From positions 1 through 64,000 of the forward strand of contig JBBDXD010000025.1 of the NCBI GenBank assembly GCA_040902535.1: a DNA stretch of 64,000 nucleotides, in the 5' to 3' direction. The translations under genes and the position numbers were made by a program. Below the pieces are notes generated by a model, which saw nothing but the letters and a program-made list of their open reading frames with translations, ran no database searches and was not told where the DNA came from. Shown one piece after another: positions 16,390-24,934 of this stretch; the first letter of the stretch is position 1; each line of letters opens with the position of its first letter. The DNA is from Dehalococcoidia bacterium. Lineage in GTDB: Bacteria > Chloroflexota > Dehalococcoidia > DSTF01 > JACRBR01.

Positions 16390-16818
16390 ATGCCCCTAAG
16401 GCCCGTCAACGAGACAGCGAAGCAACGCTCGAGCATCATGTCTCGCGTTCGAAGTAGCGGCTCGACCCTCGAAGGGCGCGTCGCGGATCTACTTGAAGCG
16501 AACGGCTTCGCGTACCGTAAGCACGCCGCCGACTTGCCAGGTAGACCTGACTTCGTGCTCCTTGACGCGAGAGTGGTGGTCTTCGTCGATAGCTGTTTCT
16601 GGCATGGCTGTCCGCGACATCTTCGGCGACCTCGCACGAACACGAGTTACTGGACCCCAAAGATCGACGCCAACCGGAGGCGTGACGGACGCCAACGTCG
16701 AGCATTGAGGCGTAACGGATGGTCAGTGGTGTCCATATGGGAGCACGATCTTAAGCGAGTCCGCGTTCTTCAGCGGCGCATAGCCCGCCTGCGCTCGTCT
16801 AAGCTCGTATCCAGCTGA
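16390..16818 (+). CDS. vsr: Vsr-like T/G mismatch nicking endonuclease
   Basis: About 142 residues from ATG 16390 (MPLRPVNETAKQRSSIMSRV). Longer in-frame starts exist at 16366 and 16318 but overlap the endonuclease gene. It contains the Vsr core DLPGRPDFVLLDARVVVFVD followed by SCFWHGCP, with the catalytic Asp and the zinc-coordinating Cys/His residues, and SYWTPKIDANRRRD. Vsr starts repair of T:G mismatches made by deamination of 5-methylcytosine at the methyltransferase site. It is divergent from the endonuclease with 17 bp between starts. Confidence 0.9.
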   Translation: MPLRPVNETAKQRSSIMSRVRSSGSTLEGRVADLLEANGFAYRKHAADLPGRPDFVLLDARVVVFVDSCFWHGCPRHLRRPRTNTSYWTPKIDANRRRDGRQRRALRRNGWSVVSIWEHDLKRVRVLQRRIARLRSSKLVSS

Positions 16819-16939
16819 GCCGAGCATAGGCCGACGCTGGACTCGAACCAATCTCCGCGCCGCCATCATCTTCGAAGTTGACAAGGCCTGCTCCCGCGTA
16901 TTAACCTGTGCCATGAACCGTTAATCAGGAAGGATAGAA

Positions 16940-18448
16940 ATGGAACCCTACCTGACCCTCTTTGGTCACGTCATCACGTTATCGACCCGGCCAACGCCGA
17001 GTTTCCTGGAATATCACATTCGGCCGATGGCCGCTCAAGACACCCCTTCGCCCGGCATGATGCTCGCGGTCGAGCTTGGAGTTGACGGAGACCTTATGGC
17101 GTACGCCATGGTTCGGGTGTCGAACGCCTGGGAAGCCAATCCGTATGAGGACGCCCACAGTGCGACGCTCGAGGAGGTCATGCCATTCAATCTGGTCTCG
17201 CCTTCTGAGGGTGAGTCGCCTGTGATCTACCGCGTTTGCCATGTCGAGCCCCTCGAAATGGCCCTTGTTCGGCCGGACACGGGCGAACTCGTTGATGTGC
17301 GATCGGTGACGCGACTTCCGCGCGCCGGCGCACCCGTCTATCTGCCATGGGGTGATTTAATCGCGCGGACACTCGGGCTCATCGATGACCGAACGCGAGC
17401 CCTGGATCTCGGGACCATCCGCGGTTCCGAGGAGGTAGCTGCCTTGATTCGCCGCGACGCAATCCAGCGGCACATGTCGATCCTAGGCGCAATCGGTTCA
17501 GGCAAGTCGTATACCCGCGGGGTGATCGCTGAGGAACTGACGAGATTGCGCGTACCGCAGGTGAACATCGACGTCAACGGAGAGATGATCAGCGCCGCCA
17601 AGGAGCTCGGGGGGAGGACGGTCGTTCCCGGCAAGGACTTTCATGTGCCCCTGAGCGCTTTCACTGCAGGTGACATCCTCAACGCAGTGCCAAGCCTCGG
17701 CGGAAATATGGTGGAGCTTGTCCGACACGCCCACGAGGAACTCCTAGGCGATGCGCGGGCGACCCGAGGAACTTTTGGAGTAGAGGAGCTGATCAATAGG
17801 ATGAATGAGGAGGCACCTAGGCTCGATATGAAGCCCGTGACACTCAGACCAGCGGTTGCCCGGGTTGGTTCTCTCCGCCGCATGCCCATCCTTGGCGCCC
17901 CGTTCGATTGGAAGAGCGAACTGACTCCTGGCGCGTTCATAAACATTGACTGTCGCGGGCGATCGCTCACGGAGCTACGCCTGATCGCGGCGTCTGTGGC
18001 CCGTGACATCCAGCGCCTAGGCCAGTCGGGAGCCGTACCCTTCATCGCGTTGTCTGTAGATGAAGCACACTTAGTTGCGCCATCGGACGATGAAACTGTC
18101 GCAAAGCAGGTATTTCGAGAACTCGCCCGTATCGGTCGCCATATTCGCGTCGGATTGATCATTACAACACAGGCTCCACGCGACATTGACTCGTCCATCC
18201 TCGAACGAACACTCACGCGGTTCATCCACACATTGGAGCCACATCAGCTTCCCGGCATTCGTTCGCTGTTTGCGGATGCATCGGAGGACCTGATCAAGCA
18301 AATGCCCAAGATGCCGGTCGGTGTATGTGTTGTAACCGGGGCCATCGAAAATATTCGTCACGCTGCTGTGGTGAAGGTTCGCTCCCGTCGCACAACGCAC
18401 GGCGGCGAGACGCCGGACATATGGAAGGATCTGGACGAACAGCCATGA
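16940..18448 (+). CDS. herA: HerA-like DNA translocase ATPase
   Basis: 502 residues. The N-terminal HAS-barrel region spans about 1-150. The FtsK/HerA ATPase core follows, with Walker A GAIGSGKS near 188, NIDVNGEM (HerA-specific strand after Walker A) near 210, Walker B ALSVDEAH near 372, and RIGRHIRVGLIITTQAPRDI near 395. HerA forms hexamers that translocate DNA and usually partners with a nuclease encoded next to it. Here the stop overlaps the start of the NurA-like gene by ATGA, so the two products are probably a complex. HerA-nuclease pairs are known phage-defence modules. Confidence 0.9.
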   Translation: MEPYLTLFGHVITLSTRPTPSFLEYHIRPMAAQDTPSPGMMLAVELGVDGDLMAYAMVRVSNAWEANPYEDAHSATLEEVMPFNLVSPSEGESPVIYRVCHVEPLEMALVRPDTGELVDVRSVTRLPRAGAPVYLPWGDLIARTLGLIDDRTRALDLGTIRGSEEVAALIRRDAIQRHMSILGAIGSGKSYTRGVIAEELTRLRVPQVNIDVNGEMISAAKELGGRTVVPGKDFHVPLSAFTAGDILNAVPSLGGNMVELVRHAHEELLGDARATRGTFGVEELINRMNEEAPRLDMKPVTLRPAVARVGSLRRMPILGAPFDWKSELTPGAFINIDCRGRSLTELRLIAASVARDIQRLGQSGAVPFIALSVDEAHLVAPSDDETVAKQVFRELARIGRHIRVGLIITTQAPRDIDSSILERTLTRFIHTLEPHQLPGIRSLFADASEDLIKQMPKMPVGVCVVTGAIENIRHAAVVKVRSRRTTHGGETPDIWKDLDEQP

Positions 18449-20547
18449 CTGACGACCGGCAAGCACCTGCAATCTCGACTTCGTCGCAACGGGAACGCGA
18501 GATCATGCGCCTTCTCCGCGAGAGGGATGAAAGCATGACGGTTGCGGAGATCTTCGATGAGGTGTCTTCTCGCCTGAGCGACTCACGCACCCTTCAGACG
18601 TACTACAAGACCGTTAACAGGCTCGAGGCAGCAGGACGCGTTAGTGCGGCTGACGGCGATGGAGCGCGCGTGTACAGTCTTGTCCCCGGAATCTCGCTCG
18701 CACATGCCTTTACCCAGGACGACATCAGCGATGCCGTGCTCTACCGGAGGCCCGCTGCAATCCTTGCGGCGATTGAGCATCACAACGAGTACCTAGAGGC
18801 GCATCGAGCAACCACTCTAAGGGTGGCTGGTGAGCGTCTCATGGAAGAAACCGACCCCGCCAGCCTCGTGGCCCTGATGCTCCATGAAGATGTCTCAGTG
18901 TTTCGTGCCAAGCTCGACGAGTACCAGGACGCGCGGGACGAAACCTTGCGCGCTAGGCTCGAAGATGATCACCGACACCTTCAGCGTACTTACCTGCGAG
19001 AACTCGCTCTAACGCACAAGGCTCTCGTACTACCCATGCTAGAAGCATTGGATATTGGCGGCGTCGTGTATTCCCGAGAAGAAGCTGAGAAACAGATTCG
19101 TCGGCGCATCTATGGCGATCGCTGTGTCGGCGCGGCCGGCGCACGTCCCACCACGAGCTTGGACAGCACCGTCGCCGGTAGTGACGCGAGCGTGAGGTTC
19201 AGTGAACTACGATTCATCAAAGCGGCATCCTACCGCGAGGACGACGGCGGCCTAGTGTCGATAAATACGAGCGTCGCTGTAGAGAAGCTGGCGCCCGAGG
19301 CGGCAAAGTCCCGGGGCAGGGCGATGATGACCCACAGCCTTCCTTTGACGCGCGAAGCGATCGATGATCCCAAGAACCGCGGAATGATCATGCTGCGTGT
19401 GGCTTTCCCGGATCTCACGGATTCCGCGTTCGAGCATGCGAAACACGGCGCGACCGATGTGGTCCAGTGGCGCGTTGACGTTGCGGTCTTCTCAGGAACG
19501 GCTGCTGATGTGGGAACTGGCGAGATACTCCCGCGCCCAAAGGTCCATCTTCGCGACGGAACCGTGGTGCCCCAGGAACGCGAACACAGGCACTATGTCG
19601 ATAACGATGCGTATGGGGAGTTCACGCGAGAGGGCGTCCGCCATACCCGGCGGATCCTTCAAGAGTTACGTGACTCTCGCTCCCTCCGTGTATTCGGGGG
19701 AACGGTGAAATCCACGCAGTCATACTTCTTCGGATCGTTTCTAAACTGGTTCATCCGATCCGGTTCGCGCCGCGGGAGCGAGCCACCCATAGACCCGAAC
19801 TGGCAGCTTGCCCGCAGCGCTCAACTGCCCGACCACGTGTACATGACCCACCTGTTCGGAGCGCTGCCCCAACTCGAGTTCAACAACTTCTATAGGACCT
19901 TCGTGGTCGTGCGCTCCTTCGCATCGACGACCGAGTACTACATGTCAGGAACTCATGTGGAGGAAGCCGGCGGTTGGCCGCAGTTCATTCGGCGGGTCAG
20001 GGAGGGGCGGCGGGAGTTCAAAGCTAAGACGGGTGAACCGCCCGACTGGGACGAGGGTGTCGATCTCGAGGATGACGACTTTGTCTACGTGTGCGAACAC
20101 GGGGAGTACGCTTCGTTCTACATCGGAACCACCGCTGGTCATCCGGCGCCGCTTGTCCCACGTTATGAGTTCATTCTTCCATCGGTTGACAGCGATACTG
20201 AACAGCAGAGACAGGCCTCAGTCCTCGACAGCCAGCAAGCGATCATTCACGCGGTCCAACAGGTCGGCTTCATGACCGACCGCGACCACAACATGCTCAC
20301 GAACCGAACCTTGGTGCGGATTCTCCCGTCCGTGATTCAGCAGGCACACGATGCCTGCAAATCCTTCGGTGGCCAGCTTGAACGCTCGCTCTACGGTGCC
20401 GTTGCTGAGCTTCTCTCAAGAGGAAGGCGGCTGCGTTTAGGGAGTGGCGATATACAACTCCGTCCCGCCGATCCCGAGGCCGTCATCCAATCCCTCTTGG
20501 CAGGCGCGACTACTGATCCCGACGACGCCGATTCGCCAGATGTCTGA
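18445..20547 (+). CDS. wHTH-NurA-like nuclease, HerA partner
   Basis: 700 residues from ATG 18445. A longer in-frame start at 18325 lies inside herA and is unlikely. Residues 10-75 form a winged helix (SQREREIMRLLRERDESMTV, then LQTYYKTVNRLEAAGRVSA). Residues 80-330 are helical with no known family. Residues 330-640 resemble a NurA fold: VDVAVFSG, LRDGTVVPQEREH (candidate metal-binding Asp), VFGGTVKSTQSYF as the counterpart of the NurA VVK segment, and FYRTFVVVRSF. NurA is usually 300-400 residues, so the N-terminal half is an unusual addition. The nuclease call is by resemblance and by coupling to herA. Confidence 0.6.
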   Translation: MTDDRQAPAISTSSQREREIMRLLRERDESMTVAEIFDEVSSRLSDSRTLQTYYKTVNRLEAAGRVSAADGDGARVYSLVPGISLAHAFTQDDISDAVLYRRPAAILAAIEHHNEYLEAHRATTLRVAGERLMEETDPASLVALMLHEDVSVFRAKLDEYQDARDETLRARLEDDHRHLQRTYLRELALTHKALVLPMLEALDIGGVVYSREEAEKQIRRRIYGDRCVGAAGARPTTSLDSTVAGSDASVRFSELRFIKAASYREDDGGLVSINTSVAVEKLAPEAAKSRGRAMMTHSLPLTREAIDDPKNRGMIMLRVAFPDLTDSAFEHAKHGATDVVQWRVDVAVFSGTAADVGTGEILPRPKVHLRDGTVVPQEREHRHYVDNDAYGEFTREGVRHTRRILQELRDSRSLRVFGGTVKSTQSYFFGSFLNWFIRSGSRRGSEPPIDPNWQLARSAQLPDHVYMTHLFGALPQLEFNNFYRTFVVVRSFASTTEYYMSGTHVEEAGGWPQFIRRVREGRREFKAKTGEPPDWDEGVDLEDDDFVYVCEHGEYASFYIGTTAGHPAPLVPRYEFILPSVDSDTEQQRQASVLDSQQAIIHAVQQVGFMTDRDHNMLTNRTLVRILPSVIQQAHDACKSFGGQLERSLYGAVAELLSRGRRLRLGSGDIQLRPADPEAVIQSLLAGATTDPDDADSPDV

Positions 20548-20614
20548 GCCTGAACTCGCGCGCTCGGGACAACTAGTCACCATGGATCCGGAACCCCTAG
20601 AGGTCTGAGCACGC

Positions 20615-21577
20615 CTAACGTCCCACCAGCCGATCCGCCGGCGACAGCTTCTTGTGCGCTCGCCGAGCGCGGGCGCTGGCCGTGGCCTTCGTGTACCGCT
20701 GGACCATCTGGAGCGAGTTCCAGCCGGCGATCTGCTGGAGGTCCTCGGCGTAGCCGCCGGCGTCCAGGAAGGCGATCGCGAACGAGCGCCGGAAGCCGTG
20801 GATGCCCTTGAAGGGTACGCCGGCGTCCTGGAACCTCCGCCTGAGGCACATTCGGAGCGCATTGAAGGTCATCGGCTGCCCTCGTGTTGAGATCCAAACG
20901 TGGTCTGCCAGCGTCGCCGGGCGCTTCCGTAGGTACTTGTCGAGCATCAGCGCGGCCTTGTTGCCCATCGGGACGACACGTTCCTTCCCGCCCTTCCCTG
21001 TGACCTTGATCGCCTGTTCATCCATGTCGAGATCATCCATGCGCATGCCGCACAACTCCGACGCGCGGACGCCCGTGTCGTACAGCACGAGCACCATCGC
21101 GCGGTCCCGCAGCGAGGTCCAAGACTTTTCGCCACAGGCCTTCAGCACGCGTTCGAGTCCCTCGGTGCCGTAGTGCTCCTTGATTTGATCCGGCACCTTC
21201 GGCGGCTTGATGCGGACCATAGGACTCTCGCGGATCTCGCCCTCTTCGAGCAGCCAGCGGTAGAAGCGCTTGAGCGACCGGTAGCGCTGGTTGACCGTCG
21301 AAGGTGCGTTGCGACCTTGCATGTCTCCGAGGAACTCGCGGACGTGCTCCGTGCTCATCGACGGGATCGACGGCATGCCGCGGTCGAGCCGAAAGGCCTC
21401 CAGTCGGTGGATCGCGTCGGCGTAGATGTTGAAGGTCTTTTCCGTCAGACCCTCGGCGCGGAGGGTCAGCCGGAAGCTCGACAACAGCGCCTGGATGCTG
21501 GGGCCGGCGTCCGCCGGATCCGAATAATTGGGCGCACTGGGATGCAAGCTGCGGGTGGGATTGGTCATGGGGCACAC
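20615..21577 (-). CDS. int: tyrosine recombinase (element integrase)
   Basis: 320 residues. A SAM-like core-binding domain spans about 28-120 (LLSSFRLTLRAEGLTEKTFN and STVNQRYRSLKRFYRWLLEE). The catalytic domain spans about 130-310, with Arg in DTGVRASELCGM, Lys in TGKGGKER, HGFRRSFA (HxxR), a Trp in AGWNSLQM at the second His/Trp position, and nucleophile Tyr in VQRYTKA. All catalytic residues are present. The gene starts 50 bp from the CCA end of tRNA-Gly(CCC) and reads away from it, the normal layout for an integrase that uses this tRNA as attB. It should join and excise the 18.5-kb element. Confidence 0.95.
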   Translation of the reverse strand: MCPMTNPTRSLHPSAPNYSDPADAGPSIQALLSSFRLTLRAEGLTEKTFNIYADAIHRLEAFRLDRGMPSIPSMSTEHVREFLGDMQGRNAPSTVNQRYRSLKRFYRWLLEEGEIRESPMVRIKPPKVPDQIKEHYGTEGLERVLKACGEKSWTSLRDRAMVLVLYDTGVRASELCGMRMDDLDMDEQAIKVTGKGGKERVVPMGNKAALMLDKYLRKRPATLADHVWISTRGQPMTFNALRMCLRRRFQDAGVPFKGIHGFRRSFAIAFLDAGGYAEDLQQIAGWNSLQMVQRYTKATASARARRAHKKLSPADRLVGR

Positions 21578-21626
21578 CTCCGAATCTCTTACCTATAGAT
21601 TCGGCAGCGTGCGCCTAATTATGAAC

Positions 21627-21671
21627 TGGAGCGGGAGATGGGACTCGAACCCACGACCCTCTGCTTGGGAA
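21627..21671. other. attR, tRNA-proximal attachment repeat
   Basis: The 45 bases are identical to 3128-3172 and run from the CCA end through the T-arm, variable loop and 3' anticodon stem into the anticodon loop of tRNA-Gly(CCC). The tRNA remains whole after insertion. Confidence 0.9.
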
Positions 21672-21702
21672 GCAGATGCTCTACCAACTGAGCTACTCCC
21701 GC
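21627..21702 (-). tRNA. tRNA-Gly(CCC)
   Basis: A 76-nt cloverleaf on the minus strand. The acceptor is GCGGGAG/CTCCCGC, the D-arm is AGCTCAGTTGGTAGAGC, and the anticodon stem TCTGC/GCAGA closes the loop TTCCCAA (anticodon CCC). The T-loop is TTCGAGT and the 3' CCA is genome-encoded. It is the integration target of the neighbouring island. Confidence 0.97.
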
Positions 21703-21754
21703 TCGCGGAGCACGTCTGGAGCATAGCAAACGGCGATCGTACGCATCGATCACA

Positions 21755-22693
21755 TCAGCAGTCGTCACGACGGCGCACGCGTCGCGCCAACGAGCGGCCG
21801 CCTTCGATGGCGCGAAACGCCAGCCGCAGGTGCGCCGGCGCCACGAAGAAGCTCACGGCGTCCCCGTCGTGCGGCGCCCATCGCTCCTTGTACGCCCCCG
21901 CACCCATATCCACCATGCGATACGAAGACGCAGCGGCCCAGCGGAAGAACAACTCGAACAGCCGCGTGCCGACGCCGAACCGCTCGAACGCGTCGTCGCG
22001 ATAGCTGTTCATGAAGTAGAGCACGCCGTCATACGGCAGCATCGTGATGCCCGCGACCGCCTGCTCGCGATGCAGCAGGCGGAACGCGTGATAGCCGCCG
22101 CGCGCGGAGAGATAGCGGGCCGCTTCGACGATATCGTCCGCGATCTGCGCCTCGCCGAACCGGTCGCCGGCCCAGCGCTCGCTCCAGTTGCGCACCACCC
22201 ACTCCGCGGCGCCCTCACCGTCCACTTCGAGCGCAAAGCCGCCTTCGCGCTCGCAGCGGTTGCGCGCGCGCGCCACGCTCTCGGCGTTGTGCTGCGCCTT
22301 CCACAGCGCATCAAAGTCGACGTTCGTCGCAACGCGATAGCGCGCCTTCGTCTCGGGATCCGATGCCACGTCCGGAGTTGCTCCCAACCACTCGTTGACC
22401 TTCACCAGGCGCCCCAGCGCCAGGGCTGCATCCCAGCGCGCCGGGCGCATGACGCCAAACGCGTGCGGCACGATGCCATCGCACACCGACTCGTGCAGCT
22501 CGAAGCGCTTCCGCAACGCCAGCACCGCCAGCGGCTCGCCCGCCTCGAGCACCAGCGCGATGCACTTGCGCACCCCCCCGCGCTGCTCCGCGAGCAGGCG
22601 AAACAACTCCGGCGGGCAGGCCTCCACGTCCGGCAGCGAAGTCACGGCAGCGTCGAGCGTGCTCGACCAACGCTCGTGCCACTCCACCTTCAA
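21755..22693 (-). CDS. GNAT (BioF2/FemAB-like) acetyltransferase
   Basis: 312 residues. The C-terminal half fits the Acetyltransf_6 type of GNAT fold: YHAFRLLHREQAVAGITMLP, VLYFMNSYRDDAFERFGVGT (the acetyl-CoA-binding turn), LFELFFRWAAASSYRMVDMG and AGAYKERWAPHDGDAVSFFV at the end. The N-terminal half is a second, degenerate GNAT-like domain. Such proteins occur in polysaccharide or cell-envelope pathways, but no such cluster is visible here. It is the first chromosomal gene beyond the tRNA and lies in its own unit. Confidence 0.7.
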   Translation of the reverse strand: MKVEWHERWSSTLDAAVTSLPDVEACPPELFRLLAEQRGGVRKCIALVLEAGEPLAVLALRKRFELHESVCDGIVPHAFGVMRPARWDAALALGRLVKVNEWLGATPDVASDPETKARYRVATNVDFDALWKAQHNAESVARARNRCEREGGFALEVDGEGAAEWVVRNWSERWAGDRFGEAQIADDIVEAARYLSARGGYHAFRLLHREQAVAGITMLPYDGVLYFMNSYRDDAFERFGVGTRLFELFFRWAAASSYRMVDMGAGAYKERWAPHDGDAVSFFVAPAHLRLAFRAIEGGRSLARRVRRRDDC

Positions 22694-22762
22694 CCGCGAT
22701 GGAAGCGGAAGCGCCGACGTCAGCCGCTCGAGGGGCTCGATCAGATCGATGTCGCCCCTCCC

Positions 22763-23752
22763 CTACCAGTCAGGCAGATTCTCGTCGAGGCCCGGGGTGT
22801 TCGTCAGACGCCGCTGATCCGAACCGTCGAGGTTCATGATGTACAACTCCGGATTGCCATCGCGGTCCGTCACGAATACGACGCGATCGTCGGGGCCCGG
22901 CTCGCCGTAGTCGTCCTTCGCCGGATCGTCTGTCAAACGCGTGTCCGACGTTGTTGTCGTGTCAGGATTAGTCATGTCGTGTGCGAAGACATCAAGCTGG
23001 TCTTCGCCATCGGGGATGGTCGCGTACAGCAGCGTTGCGCCATCGTCGGTGAAATGCGGGCACACGTCGGCAGTATCCGTCGCGATGAGCGTCGCAACGT
23101 CGCCGCCGGCCGGTGATACCGAAATCAGGTCGGAGTCCGTGCCGCCGGGCTCGATCCCGGCGAATGCGATCATCGAACCATCCGGCCGCCACGCCGGAAA
23201 CTCGATGAACTTCATCGGCTCCGTCAGGTCGCGCCGGTTCGATCCGCCCGCGTCCATCAACGACAGGATCCAATTTGCGCCGTCTTGCCGCACAAACGCC
23301 ACGGTAGAGCCGTCCGGCGACACGCGCGGCTCGTACTCGGCCTCCGGGGTATCCGTCATGCGCCGGACGTCGCTGCCATCGCGCGCCATGCTGTACAGGT
23401 CCGTCTCATCCTGACCATCGCGCGTCGACGAGAACACGATCCGTTGCCGGTCCGGCGACCATGCAGGCCCGGCACTGAACGCCTCCCCGTCCGTGAGTCG
23501 CGCCCGATCGCCCGTCGCCGGGTCGATGAGGTAGATGTCCATCACGTCGTCGTCGTCGCCGGAAGCTTCGTACACCACCAGCGGCGCATCGAAGTTGAGG
23601 GCGGACGGCGCGACCGTTACATCTTCGGGCTGCTCGCCGGACGAGTCGTCGCCCGCGCAAGCGCCGAACGCGACAGTCGTCGCCACCAAGACTGCGACTG
23701 TCGTGGCTTGCGCACGCACTATGTGCCGCCTTGGCGCCGCCCTGACCATCAT
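22763..23752 (-). CDS. TolB-like beta-propeller lipoprotein
   Basis: 329 residues. The signal sequence ends in the lipobox FGAC at about 28-31, followed by an acidic linker. PD40-type repeats follow: GPAWSPDRQRIVFSSTRDGQ, YEPRVSPDGSTVAFVRQDGA, FPAWRPDGSMIAFAGIEPGG and further blades to the C-terminus (DDRVVFVTDRDGNPELYIMN). This predicts an extracytoplasmic six-bladed propeller tethered to the membrane. Its start overlaps the stop of a 56-residue gene by ATGA and an SDR gene precedes that, so the three form a coupled operon. A second lipoprotein of similar kind lies at 37435. Confidence 0.85.
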   Translation of the reverse strand: MMVRAAPRRHIVRAQATTVAVLVATTVAFGACAGDDSSGEQPEDVTVAPSALNFDAPLVVYEASGDDDDVMDIYLIDPATGDRARLTDGEAFSAGPAWSPDRQRIVFSSTRDGQDETDLYSMARDGSDVRRMTDTPEAEYEPRVSPDGSTVAFVRQDGANWILSLMDAGGSNRRDLTEPMKFIEFPAWRPDGSMIAFAGIEPGGTDSDLISVSPAGGDVATLIATDTADVCPHFTDDGATLLYATIPDGEDQLDVFAHDMTNPDTTTTSDTRLTDDPAKDDYGEPGPDDRVVFVTDRDGNPELYIMNLDGSDQRRLTNTPGLDENLPDW

Positions 23753-23919
23753 CGGCGCTTGCCTCGCCTCTTGGCCGCGATTGTACGCAATCGCTTGATC
23801 ACTGCTTGCCGGTATACGTCAGCCGTCCTTGCACCGTGCTTCTTCATACGCTCCCGCTCTGCCTGCTTGCGAAGCTCGCGCCGCTCTGCGCGCTCGTCAC
23901 GCGGCGTCTCGTCGTTCAC
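23749..23919 (-). CDS. small basic hypothetical protein (56 aa), coupled to neighbours
   Basis: It starts at GTG 23919, overlapping the SDR stop (GTGA), and ends in a TGA that overlaps the lipoprotein start (ATGATG). The product begins MNDETPRDERAERRELRKQA and ends AKRRGKRR. It is highly charged and helical, probably a coiled or RNA-binding helix. No family is recognised. Overlaps on both sides argue that it is translated, though the length leaves doubt. Confidence 0.45.
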   Translation of the reverse strand: MNDETPRDERAERRELRKQAERERMKKHGARTADVYRQAVIKRLRTIAAKRRGKRR

Positions 23920-24740
23920 TTGTACTGCGCGAGGAAGGCCTCATCGCCCTGGTACAGGTCCTGACCGTCATTGACGCGATCGCGCAGCAAATGCCGGCTG
24001 TAGAAGTGCTGCCCCGAAAGCTCCTTCGCCTCGTCGCCGCAGAGATAGATCGCCGCGCGACCCATCGCCTCGGGCTTCTCGAGCATCGGACTCACCCCCG
24101 GCATCGTCTCGTCCAGGCGATGGTAGAGGGTACCCGGCGTCGGCACCCAGCCGTACGGCGACAACGCGAAGACGCGGATGTTGTGCTGTTTCACCTCGCC
24201 GGCCAACCCCTGCGTGAGTTCGCGCAGTGCGTGCTTCGTCACCTTGTACGAAATGTTGCCCGCGCCCTCCTGGTCCGCCGCGATCGATGAGATGTTGAAA
24301 ATGACCCCATCGCCCTGCTTGATCATCTGCGGCAGCACGGCCTGGCACGCAACGGCCGCCCCGCGCACGTTGACCCGCCATACCAGGTCCCAGCGCTTCA
24401 TCGGCATGTCGACCAAATTGCCGGGCGCCATCACGCCCGCATTGTTCACCAGGATGTCGATGCGGCCGAACTCGTCGATGGTCCGCTGTACGGCCGCGCG
24501 GATGCTCTCCTCGTCCGTCACGTCGCATCGCACCGCGATCGCCTTCACGCCTAATGCGGTCAGTTCTTGCGCCGTCGAGTAGATCGTGCCGGGCAGCTTC
24601 GGATCCTTTACCTCTTCCGTGCGCGCCGCTCCAGCGATGTTGCAGCCTTCCTTCGCGAACTCGCGCGCCATGTATTCCCCGACGCCGCGGCTCGCGCCCG
24701 TGATCAGCGCGACTTTGCCTTCCAGCTCTTTCATCTCCAT
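23916..24740 (-). CDS. short-chain dehydrogenase/reductase
   Basis: 274 residues. TGASRGVG lies at 14-21, NNAG near 99, SS-x-AADQEGAGNISYKVTK near 152-170 with catalytic Ser, Tyr and Lys, and LSPYGWVPTPG after strand 6. All classical SDR marks are present. The substrate is unknown. It leads a coupled operon with a 56-residue protein and a lipoprotein. The upstream region toward 24930 shows no further gene. Confidence 0.9.
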   Translation of the reverse strand: MEMKELEGKVALITGASRGVGEYMAREFAKEGCNIAGAARTEEVKDPKLPGTIYSTAQELTALGVKAIAVRCDVTDEESIRAAVQRTIDEFGRIDILVNNAGVMAPGNLVDMPMKRWDLVWRVNVRGAAVACQAVLPQMIKQGDGVIFNISSIAADQEGAGNISYKVTKHALRELTQGLAGEVKQHNIRVFALSPYGWVPTPGTLYHRLDETMPGVSPMLEKPEAMGRAAIYLCGDEAKELSGQHFYSRHLLRDRVNDGQDLYQGDEAFLAQYK

Positions 24741-24934
24741 TCCCTTCTTGCGTCTATTGGATGCTCTGATAATTGCCGGAGCCCGGAAGGCAGTTGGTCA
24801 CCTGCCGTGTACACGAAGGCAGCCTTACGCGTGCCAATCAGAAGTCACACCCGGGATGCCATGGCCGCGCCTCCCTTCTTCGGCTCGGCCGTCGCGGGCC
24901 GAGGGCGCGTACGCTCCGGAAGCCGAGTTCACGG

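Larger units (their letters stand above)
3128..21671. mobile_element. 18.5-kb integrative element in tRNA-Gly(CCC)
   Basis: It is bounded by 45-bp perfect direct repeats that consist of the tRNA 3' half from the anticodon loop to CCA. The integrase lies at the tRNA-proximal end and reads away from the tRNA. Contents run from the left: SDR, SET, GNAT, SIR2, RusA, small genes, TOTE-like primase-helicase, unknown gene, thymine-modification-like gene, ArdC, KTSC, Zn-finger, DNA methyltransferase, endonuclease, Vsr, HerA, NurA-like, integrase. Without structural or conjugation genes it looks like a satellite-type or mobilisable genomic island loaded with defence cargo. The repeat-to-repeat distance is 18,499 bp. 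Confidence 0.88.

Noticed and set aside
18325-18444. Longer start for the NurA-like gene
   Set aside because: It would overlap herA by over 120 bp; the ATGA overlap at 18445 is the typical coupled start.
21528-22004. 158-codon plus-strand frame across tRNA-Gly(CCC)
   Set aside because: It runs through the tRNA (SGRWDSNPRPSAWE) and antisense to a real gene.
21830-23116. 428-codon plus-strand frame
   Set aside because: Antisense to an acetyltransferase and a lipoprotein, with shadow-like composition.
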